DNA of 37,783 bases from Anaerolineae bacterium (GCA_011174845.1 DUEW01000019.1:1-37783); one strand, 5' to 3'. Positions 7,993 through 17,083 are shown, counted from the stretch's first letter. Numbers and translations: made by a program. The notes: generated by a model from the sequence alone, not told the origin.

Positions 7993-9732
7993 TCAACCAA
8001 CCTTCGGCGCCGGTCTTGGCGCGGGCTCACCTCGCAAGTGACAGATTTCGAGTTCAAAGATACGATGTAATATGGCTAGGCTGGTCGCATAGGTCGGGTC
8101 CATTCCAAAATAGGAGAGCGAACCAGCGCCCAGGTTGGGACCCTTGCTGAGCGGTGTGTCGGATGCGTAATGGAGTATCCCAAGGTCAAAAGGCAGGCCG
8201 TATAAATTCACGATCTCGTTATCAGGGTAGCGCTGTGGACGAAACATTTCGTAAATCGCGGATAGATAGGGGCCTGCCTCCATCTCAATGTCGGTATACC
8301 CTTCCCGATAAAAAACATCCATATAACGCGGGGTCTGTAAAAAAGTACCGCGCACAACGACCGCCTTCTGATTATCAAGCACCGTTCCGTAGATTAGATC
8401 GTCACTGACATTTACCGCGGCGAAGGTGTTCTCAAAGAGGTAAGTATTTTGCGATTGTTCGTCATGGACGACGGAGGGGATCATCACATCCCCAACGACA
8501 CCATTCAACGTCGCTGCCTTCCCCATGATATACACACCGCGCAGTTCTCCTACTCGCGTGGCAAGCTGAGAGAGAATCAGGTACGCCGCCATGCCCAAGG
8601 GATAATCGATATTAACGATGAGGGCGTCACTTTCTGCCAATTCCTCAATGCCGGGACATCGAAGACGTGGATCCATCCAATCGGAGCGAACGCTTCTCAA
8701 CTCGATCACTTGCGTTTCGACGTCAAAACCGTGCTCACTCGGCAAGCGAACAACACCGCACGCCTTTTCAGCCTCGTCGCGTGCAATCGCGAGATGATCA
8801 CACTCGCCGGCAGCAAGGGCCTTCTTCAACACATAGTAAAGAAAATTTTCACGGCTGGAAGGTACTTGCTCCGCTTCAATTTCCCGCCATTCCTCAAGCA
8901 GATCCACATTCGCAGGTCGCTCCAAGATGCCCAACAGTTCCGCTTCCTGACGTAACGCGAAACCGCTTATCAGGTTCACCAAGCTGTGTGTATTACTGGA
9001 GATAAAATAAACTGGCCGGTGGAGGAGCGAGGGTTCTGCCCTCTCGATATGCTCCCACCAGATTTGCGTAGCACGTCGATAATCGTTCAAAGAACCAGCT
9101 AATAGGTGCACCCGCAAACGTTTTTTGCCGGCCGCGATCGTTTTCACCATCGACCAGAATTCATCACCCCATACCTGTTGTAAATGGGAGAGAGCCTCTA
9201 AATCGACACCGATCCCATGTGCTAAGACGGTCAAACCCTCCTCCCCAGCAATCGGATCCTCTAAAAACGCCTTTACCTGTTCACCGCGCAGTAGAAGATA
9301 GAGTTTGTTCCATTCGATTTGGAAAGCGGTCAGCATCGGTATTAAATCATCGATGTCAGAACGACTGGCGATATAACACGCGAGAGTCCCTTTACCATCA
9401 TAGAAGCTCCGTCTCCGCCGCGCGCTTGCCATCACTGGACGCCAGGACTCAACATCACCCACACCGTGCTGTATGAACACCTCATTGCTCTGACCCAGAA
9501 TCACCCTCTCAACTTCTGCAATGCAAGGTGGGAGACGTAGAATGGAGTAGATAAAGGCTGTCACATCTGGTTGAGGTGACCTGGCGCCTGCATGCAGCGA
9601 GGAGCCCATGTTAGCATGGACCTCCTCCAAGGTCTTAATCTGAACATCAACCGTCGATCTGAGGAGCGAGTAATAGGTTCGGATATAAAGCTCAATCTCC
9701 TCAGATCCTGTGCGAGGGACAGTGCGATCCAT
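7993..9732 (-). CDS. DUF6909-like protein with nucleoside-phosphorylase-like C-terminus
   Basis: A 579-residue protein I do not recognise as a characterised enzyme. The N-terminal 350 residues are mostly helical without known motifs. The last 200 residues resemble purine nucleoside phosphorylases in pattern: a MGKAATLNG/GDVMIPS stretch (403-420), an NTF turn, and MEAGPY (484-489), which recalls the MEA/MES ribose-binding motif of the PNP/UDP family. This agrees with a family I recall as DUF6909. It lies between a membrane protein and the Mo subunit, whose possible early start it overlaps by four bases. Cleavage of a purine nucleoside or related glycoside before oxidation is a reasonable guess, not shown. 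Confidence 0.6.
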   Translation of the reverse strand: MDRTVPRTGSEEIELYIRTYYSLLRSTVDVQIKTLEEVHANMGSSLHAGARSPQPDVTAFIYSILRLPPCIAEVERVILGQSNEVFIQHGVGDVESWRPVMASARRRRSFYDGKGTLACYIASRSDIDDLIPMLTAFQIEWNKLYLLLRGEQVKAFLEDPIAGEEGLTVLAHGIGVDLEALSHLQQVWGDEFWSMVKTIAAGKKRLRVHLLAGSLNDYRRATQIWWEHIERAEPSLLHRPVYFISSNTHSLVNLISGFALRQEAELLGILERPANVDLLEEWREIEAEQVPSSRENFLYYVLKKALAAGECDHLAIARDEAEKACGVVRLPSEHGFDVETQVIELRSVRSDWMDPRLRCPGIEELAESDALIVNIDYPLGMAAYLILSQLATRVGELRGVYIMGKAATLNGVVGDVMIPSVVHDEQSQNTYLFENTFAAVNVSDDLIYGTVLDNQKAVVVRGTFLQTPRYMDVFYREGYTDIEMEAGPYLSAIYEMFRPQRYPDNEIVNLYGLPFDLGILHYASDTPLSKGPNLGAGSLSYFGMDPTYATSLAILHRIFELEICHLRGEPAPRPAPKVG

Positions 9733-9741
9733 CGACCTTTC

Positions 9742-10098
9742 TTACCACCTTTCTTTGTCTCTACGTTTCATTGGAGGAGCATCCGTTTCACCAGGTCTAA
9801 TCGGGAAAGCCATGGCGTAGATCGCACTAAGGATGGTGAAGCTGAGCAGCATAAAAAGAAACGCGACAACTAATTTAACAAATACATCTTGAGGTAACCA
9901 AGGGGCGAAAGGCGGTCGTCGGACGACGGGTGGAATATAGACTAGGTTTTTTCCGAGAAACCACCCTGCAAAGGCATAACCCACAAATCCAAGAAGCACG
10001 ATCAGCACACAGCCGACGCCTCGCCAAATAGGATCCATACGCCCCCTCTTCTCTCGTTCTTTATCAAGTTCATGGAAACGCCAAGAGTCTCTTCCCAT
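9742..10098 (-). CDS. Small two-helix membrane protein, unknown function
   Basis: A 118-residue protein with a charged N-terminal stretch and two hydrophobic segments (about 27-49 and 73-97) joined by a proline-rich loop (VYIPPVVRRPPFAPWLPQ), ending in a basic tail. A GGGAGAGAAGG ribosome site lies just before the ATG. It sits between the FAD/2Fe-2S subunit and the DUF6909-like gene, nine bases before the latter. The layout recalls small membrane anchors that tether dehydrogenases to a quinone-reducing chain, but there are no haem or iron ligands to support electron transfer. Function unknown. Confidence 0.7.
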   Translation of the reverse strand: MGRDSWRFHELDKEREKRGRMDPIWRGVGCVLIVLLGFVGYAFAGWFLGKNLVYIPPVVRRPPFAPWLPQDVFVKLVVAFLFMLLSFTILSAIYAMAFPIRPGETDAPPMKRRDKERW

Positions 10099-10185
10099 CG
10101 CCTTCTCTCCCTATGATCAGCCCAACTTCTGGGGCTTGTCCTGAAGAAGGGTATTCTTCCGCTGATCAATCAGATCAGGATCCTT

Positions 10186-10191
10186 TGTATA
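10186..10191 (-). promoter_or_regulatory. Possible internal extended -10 element
   Basis: TATACA preceded by TG (TGTTATACA) on the minus strand lies in the 214-base gap before the small membrane protein gene. It reads as an extended -10 box, but no good -35 is present. It could give an internal start for the 5735-10098 genes. Confidence 0.25.
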
Positions 10192-10312
10192 ACATGCCGT
10201 GGCAACCCATCCTCAGTATTGGAATGTATGAGTGGTCAAATTGAAGACTTCACCCAGTTATGACGAATACGATCACTAGGTTATCCGTCCACCTTCCTCA
10301 GCTTGCCACATT

Positions 10313-11740
10313 CTAGACATGCTTCTCTTGTAGCGAAGCTGCACTCTCGATGGCTGAGAGGATCTTATAATATCCCGTACATCGGCACAGGTTACCTGTG
10401 ATGGCCTGTTCGATCTCCTCACGGCTGGGATGAGGACGCTCCTCAAGCAACTTGGCTCCCGACATCAGGAATCCTGGAGTGCAGTAGCCACATTGGACAG
10501 CTCCTTCATCGATGAACGCTTGTTGAATTGGGTGAAGCTGATCATCATGGGCCAAGCCCTCTATGGTCACGATCTCTGCCTTATGTGCCCGAGGGGCGGG
10601 GACCAAACAAGACATAACCGCCACACCATCCAAAAAGACCGTACAGGCGCCACACTCCCCTTCCGCACAGCCCTCCTTCGTCCCGATCAAGCTTGCCTCT
10701 TCCCGTAAGAGTCGGAGCAAGGTCTTTTTCCAACCGTCCTCGAAAACATAGGGACGACCATTGATGGAGGTCTCGATCGGTTTACCATCGTAATGCTCAT
10801 AAGATGTCGAGAGGACCGTTCTTGCTTGCATCCCTTCTGCTCCCCAGAGCATGACCGGATGTGCTGGGTAGCTCTCACGTTCCCGGTTTCCTGCCAAAGC
10901 GCGAAGCGCTCGGATAGTGCAGACCCGAACCATCTCAGTTCGGTATTCGGCGGAACTACGCAGATCGTCAATCGGTTTTGCTGCAGCAGCTGCTCTATCG
11001 CCTACCTCAACGAAAACTTCTGATTTTAAAATTTTACCTACTAAGAATTGCTCGGCCTCCGGTGCTCGGATCACCTTCGGTGCAACAGATCCCATGGTAA
11101 TCCGGGCATCCTTTACCACCTCCTCGTCCATTTCCACCATCACAGCCACGTTGACAACCGAAATCGCCTGTGCACGCCGCAGGCCAAGCTTGATGAACGC
11201 GCTTCTCGATTCAACAGGTAGCGCGGGGAACGCGATATCGGTCAGCAACTCATCCTCCCCCATCACCGTCTGGCGCACCCCGGTGTAGAACTCGTCCAAC
11301 GGAACCACCCGCTCCCGATGGACAGAACGCAATGTCACTTGAGCCCCGAAGGCCATGAGTGGCGGGATCGAGTCGTTAGCAGGAGAAGCCGTGATCAGAT
11401 TCCCCGCCACAGTGCCTCGGTTTCGGATTTGTGGAGCGCCTATTTGCCAACACGCCTGGGCTAACGCAAAAGCGCGATCGATGATCATCGACGAACCGGC
11501 TACATGGTTATGGGTCACCAGTGGACCGACATGGATCCACCCCTTCTCGTCGATCTCGATGCGATCGAGACCAGGAATGCGAGTGATGTCGACTAGGATC
11601 TTCACCTCAGGTCGCAGGCCCCGCTCCAATTCAAGGATCAAATCCGTCGCTCCGGCGACGATGCGTGCGTGATCGCCATGCTCGGCAAGTAGATTCAAAG
11701 CGACTTCTACTGAATCGGGGGTGAAATATCGCTCCCACAT
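10313..11740 (-). CDS. Fused FAD-binding / 2Fe-2S subunit of a molybdenum hydroxylase
   Basis: A 475-residue fusion of the two electron-transfer modules of xanthine-dehydrogenase-type enzymes. Residues 1 to about 285 form the PCMH FAD-binding subunit, with VAGATD (28-33) and the RNRGTVAGNL loop (106-115), plus the CO-dehydrogenase flavoprotein C-terminal domain. Residues about 315-475 form the two-cluster iron-sulfur domain: plant-type cysteines C358, C363, C366, C378 and the helical-bundle set C417, C420, C452, C454. The order FAD then FeS is unlike E. coli XdhABC, where they are separate. Its catalytic partner is probably the Mo subunit at 5735-7963, two genes downstream. XdhC lies directly upstream. 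Confidence 0.88.
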   Translation of the reverse strand: MWERYFTPDSVEVALNLLAEHGDHARIVAGATDLILELERGLRPEVKILVDITRIPGLDRIEIDEKGWIHVGPLVTHNHVAGSSMIIDRAFALAQACWQIGAPQIRNRGTVAGNLITASPANDSIPPLMAFGAQVTLRSVHRERVVPLDEFYTGVRQTVMGEDELLTDIAFPALPVESRSAFIKLGLRRAQAISVVNVAVMVEMDEEVVKDARITMGSVAPKVIRAPEAEQFLVGKILKSEVFVEVGDRAAAAAKPIDDLRSSAEYRTEMVRVCTIRALRALAGNRERESYPAHPVMLWGAEGMQARTVLSTSYEHYDGKPIETSINGRPYVFEDGWKKTLLRLLREEASLIGTKEGCAEGECGACTVFLDGVAVMSCLVPAPRAHKAEIVTIEGLAHDDQLHPIQQAFIDEGAVQCGYCTPGFLMSGAKLLEERPHPSREEIEQAITGNLCRCTGYYKILSAIESAASLQEKHV

Positions 11741-11747
11741 CTCCTAG

Positions 11748-12569
11748 CTATCTCTCCTTAGCCCGTCGCCCGGCTTGGGGTGTATGGGCCATCGTCTCGC
11801 CCGTCCCTCCACGGCGCAGCATGATAATTTGTGCCAGGATACTCACTGCGATCTCCTCGGGAGTTTCAGCGTTTATTTCTAACCCGATTGGGGAGATCGC
11901 GCGTGCGATCTTCTCCTCCGTAACACCTCTATCGATCAATTCCTTGGCCGTCGTCTCCCAACGACGGCGAGAGCCAATCACGCCTATGAAAGCGGCCGGG
12001 GTATCCAGCAGTTCTGGAAGGCCATCCACATCTACTGACATGCCCCGTGTGGTGAGAACCAGATACGTCTCTTCATTGATCGTCATCCTCTGCGGTAACT
12101 GGCCTATCTCACAGGTGATGTATTCATCAGCATCTGGCATAGCCTGAGGGGTGGCAAAATCCGGACGGTCGTCAGACACAACGACACGAAATCCCAGCCA
12201 ACTCGCCAGGTGAGCGACTGCTTTGCCAACATGCCCACCCCCAACAACAACCAGCGTGGAGTTTGGACGTAACGCTTCCACAAAGACCTCCATTTCCCCA
12301 CCACATACACCAACATCCCCCTTCTCGGGATCCTGGAAAGTATATTTTAGAATCCGGGGCTTTCCGTCCTTCAACACCCGGAGCGCTTCTTCAATCACTC
12401 GTATCTCTAATTCGCCACCACCAATCGTCCCCTCAATGCTGCCCTCTGGGAAGATCAGCATTTTACTCCCCTCGTGCCTAGGAACCGATCCTTGTACACG
12501 GATGATGGTGGCGATGGCAACGGACCCACCCTCACGCTCCAAGTCCGCTAACCGTTCATAGATCGCCAT
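11748..12569 (-). CDS. XdhC/CoxI-family molybdenum cofactor insertion protein
   Basis: A 273-residue XdhC-family chaperone that binds the Mo cofactor, helps its sulfuration and inserts it into xanthine-dehydrogenase-type apoenzymes. The N-terminal XdhC/CoxI domain has GSVPRHEGSKMLI and GTIGGGELE (the usual cysteine of GGGCLE is glutamate here). The C-terminal Rossmann domain has GGGHVG at 110-115 followed by a DDRPDFA turn. The ATG is preceded by GGAGGAG. Its start overlaps the end of the small DHH-like frame by 14 bases. It lies between the two hydroxylases and could serve both. Confidence 0.9.
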   Translation of the reverse strand: MAIYERLADLEREGGSVAIATIIRVQGSVPRHEGSKMLIFPEGSIEGTIGGGELEIRVIEEALRVLKDGKPRILKYTFQDPEKGDVGVCGGEMEVFVEALRPNSTLVVVGGGHVGKAVAHLASWLGFRVVVSDDRPDFATPQAMPDADEYITCEIGQLPQRMTINEETYLVLTTRGMSVDVDGLPELLDTPAAFIGVIGSRRRWETTAKELIDRGVTEEKIARAISPIGLEINAETPEEIAVSILAQIIMLRRGGTGETMAHTPQAGRRAKER

Positions 12570-12804
12570 TTACTCCTCCAACAAAGCCAGAACCACCGGC
12601 AACAGGTGAGGCATCCGCAAGTAATTCAGGAGGTTCTAAACCCACACGATCCAACGCCCAAGAGGTCTGCAAGTTGATCGGTCCCACCCGAGTCGGCACC
12701 ACCTCGTCGTCATTTTGATTGTCCAATAACCAGGCATAACCCATCGCTGAAGCGATTGCGTCCATGTCTGGGTTGACATCACCGATCACATAGATCTTAC
12801 CCAT
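12556..12804 (-). CDS. 82-residue DHH-phosphoesterase N-terminal fragment
   Basis: A stand-alone small protein whose first 65 residues look like the beginning of DHH-family manganese-dependent inorganic pyrophosphatases: VIGDVNPDMDAIASAMGYAWL corresponds to the usual HxNPDTDSIASA motif, and QTSWALDRVGLEPPELL continues the match. The first motif histidine is aspartate, and the DHH and DHHA2 parts are absent, so pyrophosphatase activity is unlikely. It has a GAGGGG ribosome site, overlaps the preceding gene by 8 bases and xdhC by 14. That tight packing argues for a retained small gene rather than decay. Function unknown. Confidence 0.6.
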   Translation of the reverse strand: MGKIYVIGDVNPDMDAIASAMGYAWLLDNQNDDEVVPTRVGPINLQTSWALDRVGLEPPELLADASPVAGGSGFVGGVNGDL

Positions 12805-15799
12805 TACCCCTCAGCGCCCTCCACACACGCTCCGGTGTTATCGGCGCTTTGACAACATTCGCTCCACAAGCATCCATGACAGCATTTCCTACGGCTGGTG
12901 CCACTCCATCCGTTGGAATCTCGGCTACGGCTTTTACCCCGAAGGGATGAGAAGGTTCCACTGTCTCAACAAAAATCGTTTGCAGTTCTGGCATCTCGTG
13001 GGCAGCAAATATGTGGTAGTCGCGGAAATCAAGCTCGCGTAATCGACCGCTTTCGTCGTAGCACATTTCTTCGCAGACGGCGTAACCTAATGCTTGCGTC
13101 ATACCCCCCTCAACCTGTCCGGAAGCAGTGAGAGGGTTCACGATTACACCCGCATCGACGGCCATGATTAATGTATCGACAGTTACTTGCCCTGTTTCAA
13201 TGTCGACGGTCACCTCAGCGAATTGAGCAGCGAACGGTGGCGGTGATACGGGCGACATAAAGGAAGCCACGCCCATGATCTGCTCTTGATTTTCATGGTG
13301 AAGGGCGTTCAAGGCTACCTCAGTCAAAGTTACCGAACGTCCATCAGGCGCCCGAGCCGAGCGATCAGCAAGCTGGATTTCATCAGGCGCGATCGTCTCA
13401 CCGATCTCCTCACCAAGCATTCGAGCCGCACGGATACGAATCCGTTCCGCCACTTGCTGAGCCGCTTTCACTACCGCACCACCTGAGATATAGGTCGTGC
13501 TCGAGGCATAAGCGCCTTTATCAAAGGGGGTGAAGTCGGTGTCCGAAGAATAGATGATGATATCCTCCAGAGGCACACCGAGCACCTCCGCTGCCTGCTG
13601 AGCTAAGACGGTATCTGAACCGGTCCCTAGATCGGTGGCACCTACGAGCAGGTTGAAGGAACCGTCATCGTTGATCTTGATGCTCGCACCACCCATGTCA
13701 AGATAAGGGATGGCGGTGCCCTGCATGACGAGCGCTACCCCAATCCCGCGACGTAAATACGGTTTTCCTGGCACATGATGCCAATCAAGGTTGCCATACT
13801 TCTCTGCCCACCCAATGGCCGCCGATCCTTGCTCCACACAATCCTCTAATCCGCACGTGTTGATCGTCTCCGGTCGAGGTTCACGCCCCTCCGACCACGC
13901 AGCACTGAAGGGATGGAGCTCTCCCGCTCGTAACGCGTTTTTCAGCCTGAAGGCCAACGCGTCTAGTCCTAATTGCCGGGCGATGATTTCCATATGCCGT
14001 TCGACGGCCCAGAATCCCTGAGGCACCCCATACCCACGATAGGCACCACTGGGAGCTGTGTTGGTGTAAACGATGTCTGCATAGAAACGAATGTTAGGAG
14101 AAGCACGATAGCGACCATCTCCAACATAAAGCGCCATCGCCTTGTGCCCGGTGTTCCCAGTTACAGTGAGGGCATGACAACCATAGGCGCCGGTGTCGCT
14201 CAAGGCATACATCTCGTTGGCGGTAATCGTGCCGTCACGCTTTACCCCGGTCTTCATTCGGATACGCATCGGATGACGAGATCGGGAGGCGAAGAACTCC
14301 TCCGCCCGTGTGTATTCGAAACGTACTGGTCGTCCTGTCGCGATCGTCAGGTGTGCGGCTACGTCCTCGATCAAGACCTCTTGTTTGCCACCGAACCCGC
14401 CACCGATGCGTGGCTTGATCACTCGGATGCGTTTCGGTGGTAGACCGAGCACCGGAGCCAATTGCCGACGAATATGGAAAGGAACCTGTGTGCTGGTGCG
14501 AACAACTAAACGGTCGTCCTCATCCCAATAGGTGACCACAACATGCGGCTCGATATGCGCCTGTTGCACCTTGGGAACATCGTACGTGCCCTCGATGATC
14601 AAATCTGCCTCGGCGAATCCCACCTCCACATCACCGATGTCAATGCGAATCTCTGCGGCGAGATTCCGTTTTGGATCCGATTCGGCGAAGCCGACGTACT
14701 CGGGTTCATCATGGATTTGGGGCGCGTCTTCGGCCAGCGCTTGGTCGGAATCGAGGATCGCCGGCAACGGTTCATACTCAACTTCGATCAACTCAAGCGC
14801 TTGCTTCGCGATCCTTTCGGTTTCTGCGGCGACAAAAGCAACACGATCGCCAACAAAACGGACTTTGTTATCTAAGGAAAATGAATCCAGAGGTCCCGGT
14901 ATCGGATCCGATTGACCGGCAGTTGAATAGACAACTCTGGGAAGATCCTCCCACGTAAGCACCGCGGAAACACCAGGTAGCGCGCGTGCATCGGTAACGT
15001 CGATGCGCTTGATACGAGCATGGGGTATGGGGCTATACAGCACCTTGGCGATTAACATACCTCGCATCTCAATATCCGCGGTGAACGCTGGCTTGCCCTG
15101 CGCTAACTTGACAGCATCGACCTTCGCCTCCGGGCGACCGACTACATTGTGCGGTTTGATCCGTGGGGCAACCTGAATGCGCGGCATCACACCTGTACTG
15201 GTAAGCACCTCTGGGCCAAAGAAAATGTCCTTATCGCCCTCAGGTCCTTCAGAGGGCGCTTGAAAAAAGTCGGGAGGAGCAGGGATTGGACCTTCAATGG
15301 GTTGTACCGCCTCACCGCGTAAAACTGCTGCGGCCCGAAGGACAGCTTGTACTGGTTTTAAATAACCGGTACATCGACAAAGCACACCGGAAAGCGCTTC
15401 ACGGACCTGTCCTTCAGAGGGACTGGGGATACGATCCAGCAACGCTCGGGCGGCCAGGATCATCGCCGGCGTACAATAGCCACACTGGATGGCACCCGTT
15501 TCAACAAAAGCCTGCTGGATGGGATCCAACCCCCCAGTGCGACGCCAACCTTGTTCCGGATGCTCACCAAGCGCCTCAATCGTGATCACTTCTCGACCAT
15601 CCACCTGTGCGGCCAACATTACACACGTGTTTACCGGCATACCATCAAGTAAAATGGCACAAGCTCCACATTCCCCTGTCTCACAACCATGTTTAACGCC
15701 AAAAAGACCCAATTGCTCGCGCAGGACGGTCAGCAAGGTCATGTCAGGAGGTATGTCAAGCTCGATCGGCTCGCCGTTAAGCGTGAACTGAATGTGCAT
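12797..15799 (-). CDS. XdhD-like 2Fe-2S / molybdenum-binding fusion dehydrogenase
   Basis: A 1000-residue fused subunit as in E. coli XdhD. Residues 1-160 are the iron-sulfur domain with C39, C44, C47, C59 and C106, C109, C141, C143. The remainder is the Mo-binding part, beginning with the Ald_Xan_dh domain near residue 240 and carrying TSTQVPFHIRRQL, GGGFGGKQE, PSGAYRGYGVPQ, DLGTGSDTV and a C-terminal GVKAVAEIP in place of the common GVGE, keeping the catalytic glutamate. The ATG at 15797-15799 is chosen because it shares its A with the stop of the FAD subunit (TGATG) and the product then begins at the ferredoxin fold; a frame 25 codons longer exists. Likely a purine hydroxylase, possibly selenium-dependent. 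Confidence 0.88.
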   Translation of the reverse strand: MHIQFTLNGEPIELDIPPDMTLLTVLREQLGLFGVKHGCETGECGACAILLDGMPVNTCVMLAAQVDGREVITIEALGEHPEQGWRRTGGLDPIQQAFVETGAIQCGYCTPAMILAARALLDRIPSPSEGQVREALSGVLCRCTGYLKPVQAVLRAAAVLRGEAVQPIEGPIPAPPDFFQAPSEGPEGDKDIFFGPEVLTSTGVMPRIQVAPRIKPHNVVGRPEAKVDAVKLAQGKPAFTADIEMRGMLIAKVLYSPIPHARIKRIDVTDARALPGVSAVLTWEDLPRVVYSTAGQSDPIPGPLDSFSLDNKVRFVGDRVAFVAAETERIAKQALELIEVEYEPLPAILDSDQALAEDAPQIHDEPEYVGFAESDPKRNLAAEIRIDIGDVEVGFAEADLIIEGTYDVPKVQQAHIEPHVVVTYWDEDDRLVVRTSTQVPFHIRRQLAPVLGLPPKRIRVIKPRIGGGFGGKQEVLIEDVAAHLTIATGRPVRFEYTRAEEFFASRSRHPMRIRMKTGVKRDGTITANEMYALSDTGAYGCHALTVTGNTGHKAMALYVGDGRYRASPNIRFYADIVYTNTAPSGAYRGYGVPQGFWAVERHMEIIARQLGLDALAFRLKNALRAGELHPFSAAWSEGREPRPETINTCGLEDCVEQGSAAIGWAEKYGNLDWHHVPGKPYLRRGIGVALVMQGTAIPYLDMGGASIKINDDGSFNLLVGATDLGTGSDTVLAQQAAEVLGVPLEDIIIYSSDTDFTPFDKGAYASSTTYISGGAVVKAAQQVAERIRIRAARMLGEEIGETIAPDEIQLADRSARAPDGRSVTLTEVALNALHHENQEQIMGVASFMSPVSPPPFAAQFAEVTVDIETGQVTVDTLIMAVDAGVIVNPLTASGQVEGGMTQALGYAVCEEMCYDESGRLRELDFRDYHIFAAHEMPELQTIFVETVEPSHPFGVKAVAEIPTDGVAPAVGNAVMDACGANVVKAPITPERVWRALRGNG

Positions 15800-16581
15800 C
15801 AGCTTATCATCTCCGTCGTTAAGCGCTTCACCAAGACACCTGCGGTATGCGAACGGTATTCCCCGCTCGCCCAAACGTCGTCAGCAGATGCATAGGCTTG
15901 ACGCGCAGCCTCGGCAGCTGCATTGATGTCCTCTTCCTCAGCCAGGCTAGTTTCAGCTTTCTGGATCCGTATAGGTGTCGAGCCAAGCCCACCCAGCACA
16001 ACCCGATACCCCTTCTCGGACCCCTCACTCGGGAGCCTTGCTACAGCAACGCACACTATGGGACGGTCTGTTGGGGCACGCGAAACTTGCTCATAGCGTA
16101 AGATTTCCGGTCGCTTTAGCTTGAGCTCAGTGATCAAGCGGCGATGGTTAGCCTGATCCCTTTGTTCAAGTAATTCCTCAAGCGATACTGCTTCACTTCC
16201 AGGTTCAAGCACGACCAAGGCTTCCATCGCCAATAGAACCGTGACGACTGGCGATCGGCCATCGGCAGACATGATTGTCCCACCAAGCGTCGCCATATTG
16301 CGCAGGTTCAAACTCGCTTCTAGGCGACACGCTTCCCTCAGTGCAGATGGTAATAGTTCTTCATTTTCAACCATCGCTTGGAGCTTAGCAGCTGCTCCTA
16401 TTACGAAGATATCGTCTCGCAATTCTATATAATCCAAACCAAGCTCTTGCAGATCGACAACTGCTGGAACCTCATCACGACGGGGTGTCAATTCCGTTCC
16501 ACCAGCAAGTGGAACTCCGCGATCAAGAAGCTCAAGAGCTTCAGCTACTGTCTTCGGTCGGTGATACTCAAAAGGGCACAT
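15799..16581 (-). CDS. FAD-binding subunit of molybdenum hydroxylase (YgfM-like)
   Basis: A 260-residue flavin subunit that takes electrons from the iron-sulfur clusters of the hydroxylase. It has PLAGGTEL (24-31) and NMATLGGTI near residue 96, the two FAD-contacting loops of the PCMH fold, followed by the CO-dehydrogenase flavoprotein C-terminal domain (VVLGGLGSTPIRI). It ends with a TGATG junction to the 2Fe-2S/Mo fusion, so the two are stoichiometric partners, like E. coli ygfM and xdhD. Confidence 0.88.
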   Translation of the reverse strand: MCPFEYHRPKTVAEALELLDRGVPLAGGTELTPRRDEVPAVVDLQELGLDYIELRDDIFVIGAAAKLQAMVENEELLPSALREACRLEASLNLRNMATLGGTIMSADGRSPVVTVLLAMEALVVLEPGSEAVSLEELLEQRDQANHRRLITELKLKRPEILRYEQVSRAPTDRPIVCVAVARLPSEGSEKGYRVVLGGLGSTPIRIQKAETSLAEEEDINAAAEAARQAYASADDVWASGEYRSHTAGVLVKRLTTEMIS

Positions 16582-16606
16582 TCCTCTATCCTATCTTAGT
16601 CTAGGG

Positions 16607-17083
16607 TCAATCTGGGTAAACCTTCCAACCGAGTGCTTCGAGCTGTTCTGCGCCCATAGCTTGGTCTGGCACCTCCGCCATCATACCCTTCGCTTCCGCT
16701 GCTATGCTACCGTCAGGCAACCTCAACTCTGCGCTGGCAAAGGACAATCGTCCCCGTCTACGATCAACCTTCCCATGAATTTGCAACGGTTCACCAGTAG
16801 GAACCGGTTTACGAAATCGAACCTCAACCTTAGCAGTCATTGTGAACTTGGTATGATCCCCAACCATGGTAACTCGCCCTAAAACTTCGTCAAGCATGGT
16901 AAAAACGATCCCTCCATGGACGATTCCTGGAAAGCCTTGGTAGTTTTCGGGCACTGAGTATTCGGCCAAAACACGCCCAGCTCCGACCTCGTAAAACGTC
17001 ATCCCTAGGCCACAGGCGTTGTCCACACCGCAGGCAAAGCACTGACGCGAATTCGGTTGTTTAGTTTTTACTTTGCTTGACAA
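16607..17083 (-). CDS. PaaI-family hotdog thioesterase
   Basis: A 158-residue single hotdog-fold protein of the PaaI/YdiI acyl-CoA thioesterase group. CFACGVDNACGLGM at the N-terminus is a common lead-in, and VHGGIVFTMLDE carries the HGG turn and the catalytic acid of the family. The start appears to be TTG at 17081-17083, with GGGAG upstream; no ATG precedes the conserved region. It stands between the LLM oxidoreductase and the first hydroxylase. The acyl substrate is unknown. Confidence 0.8.
   Translation of the reverse strand: MSSKVKTKQPNSRQCFACGVDNACGLGMTFYEVGAGRVLAEYSVPENYQGFPGIVHGGIVFTMLDEVLGRVTMVGDHTKFTMTAKVEVRFRKPVPTGEPLQIHGKVDRRRGRLSFASAELRLPDGSIAAEAKGMMAEVPDQAMGAEQLEALGWKVYPD

Noticed and set aside
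5735-16581. Selenocysteine codon in the molybdenum hydroxylases
   Set aside because: Both catalytic subunits are full length without an in-frame TGA. The selenium in this enzyme class is a labile cofactor ligand, so no recoding is expected.
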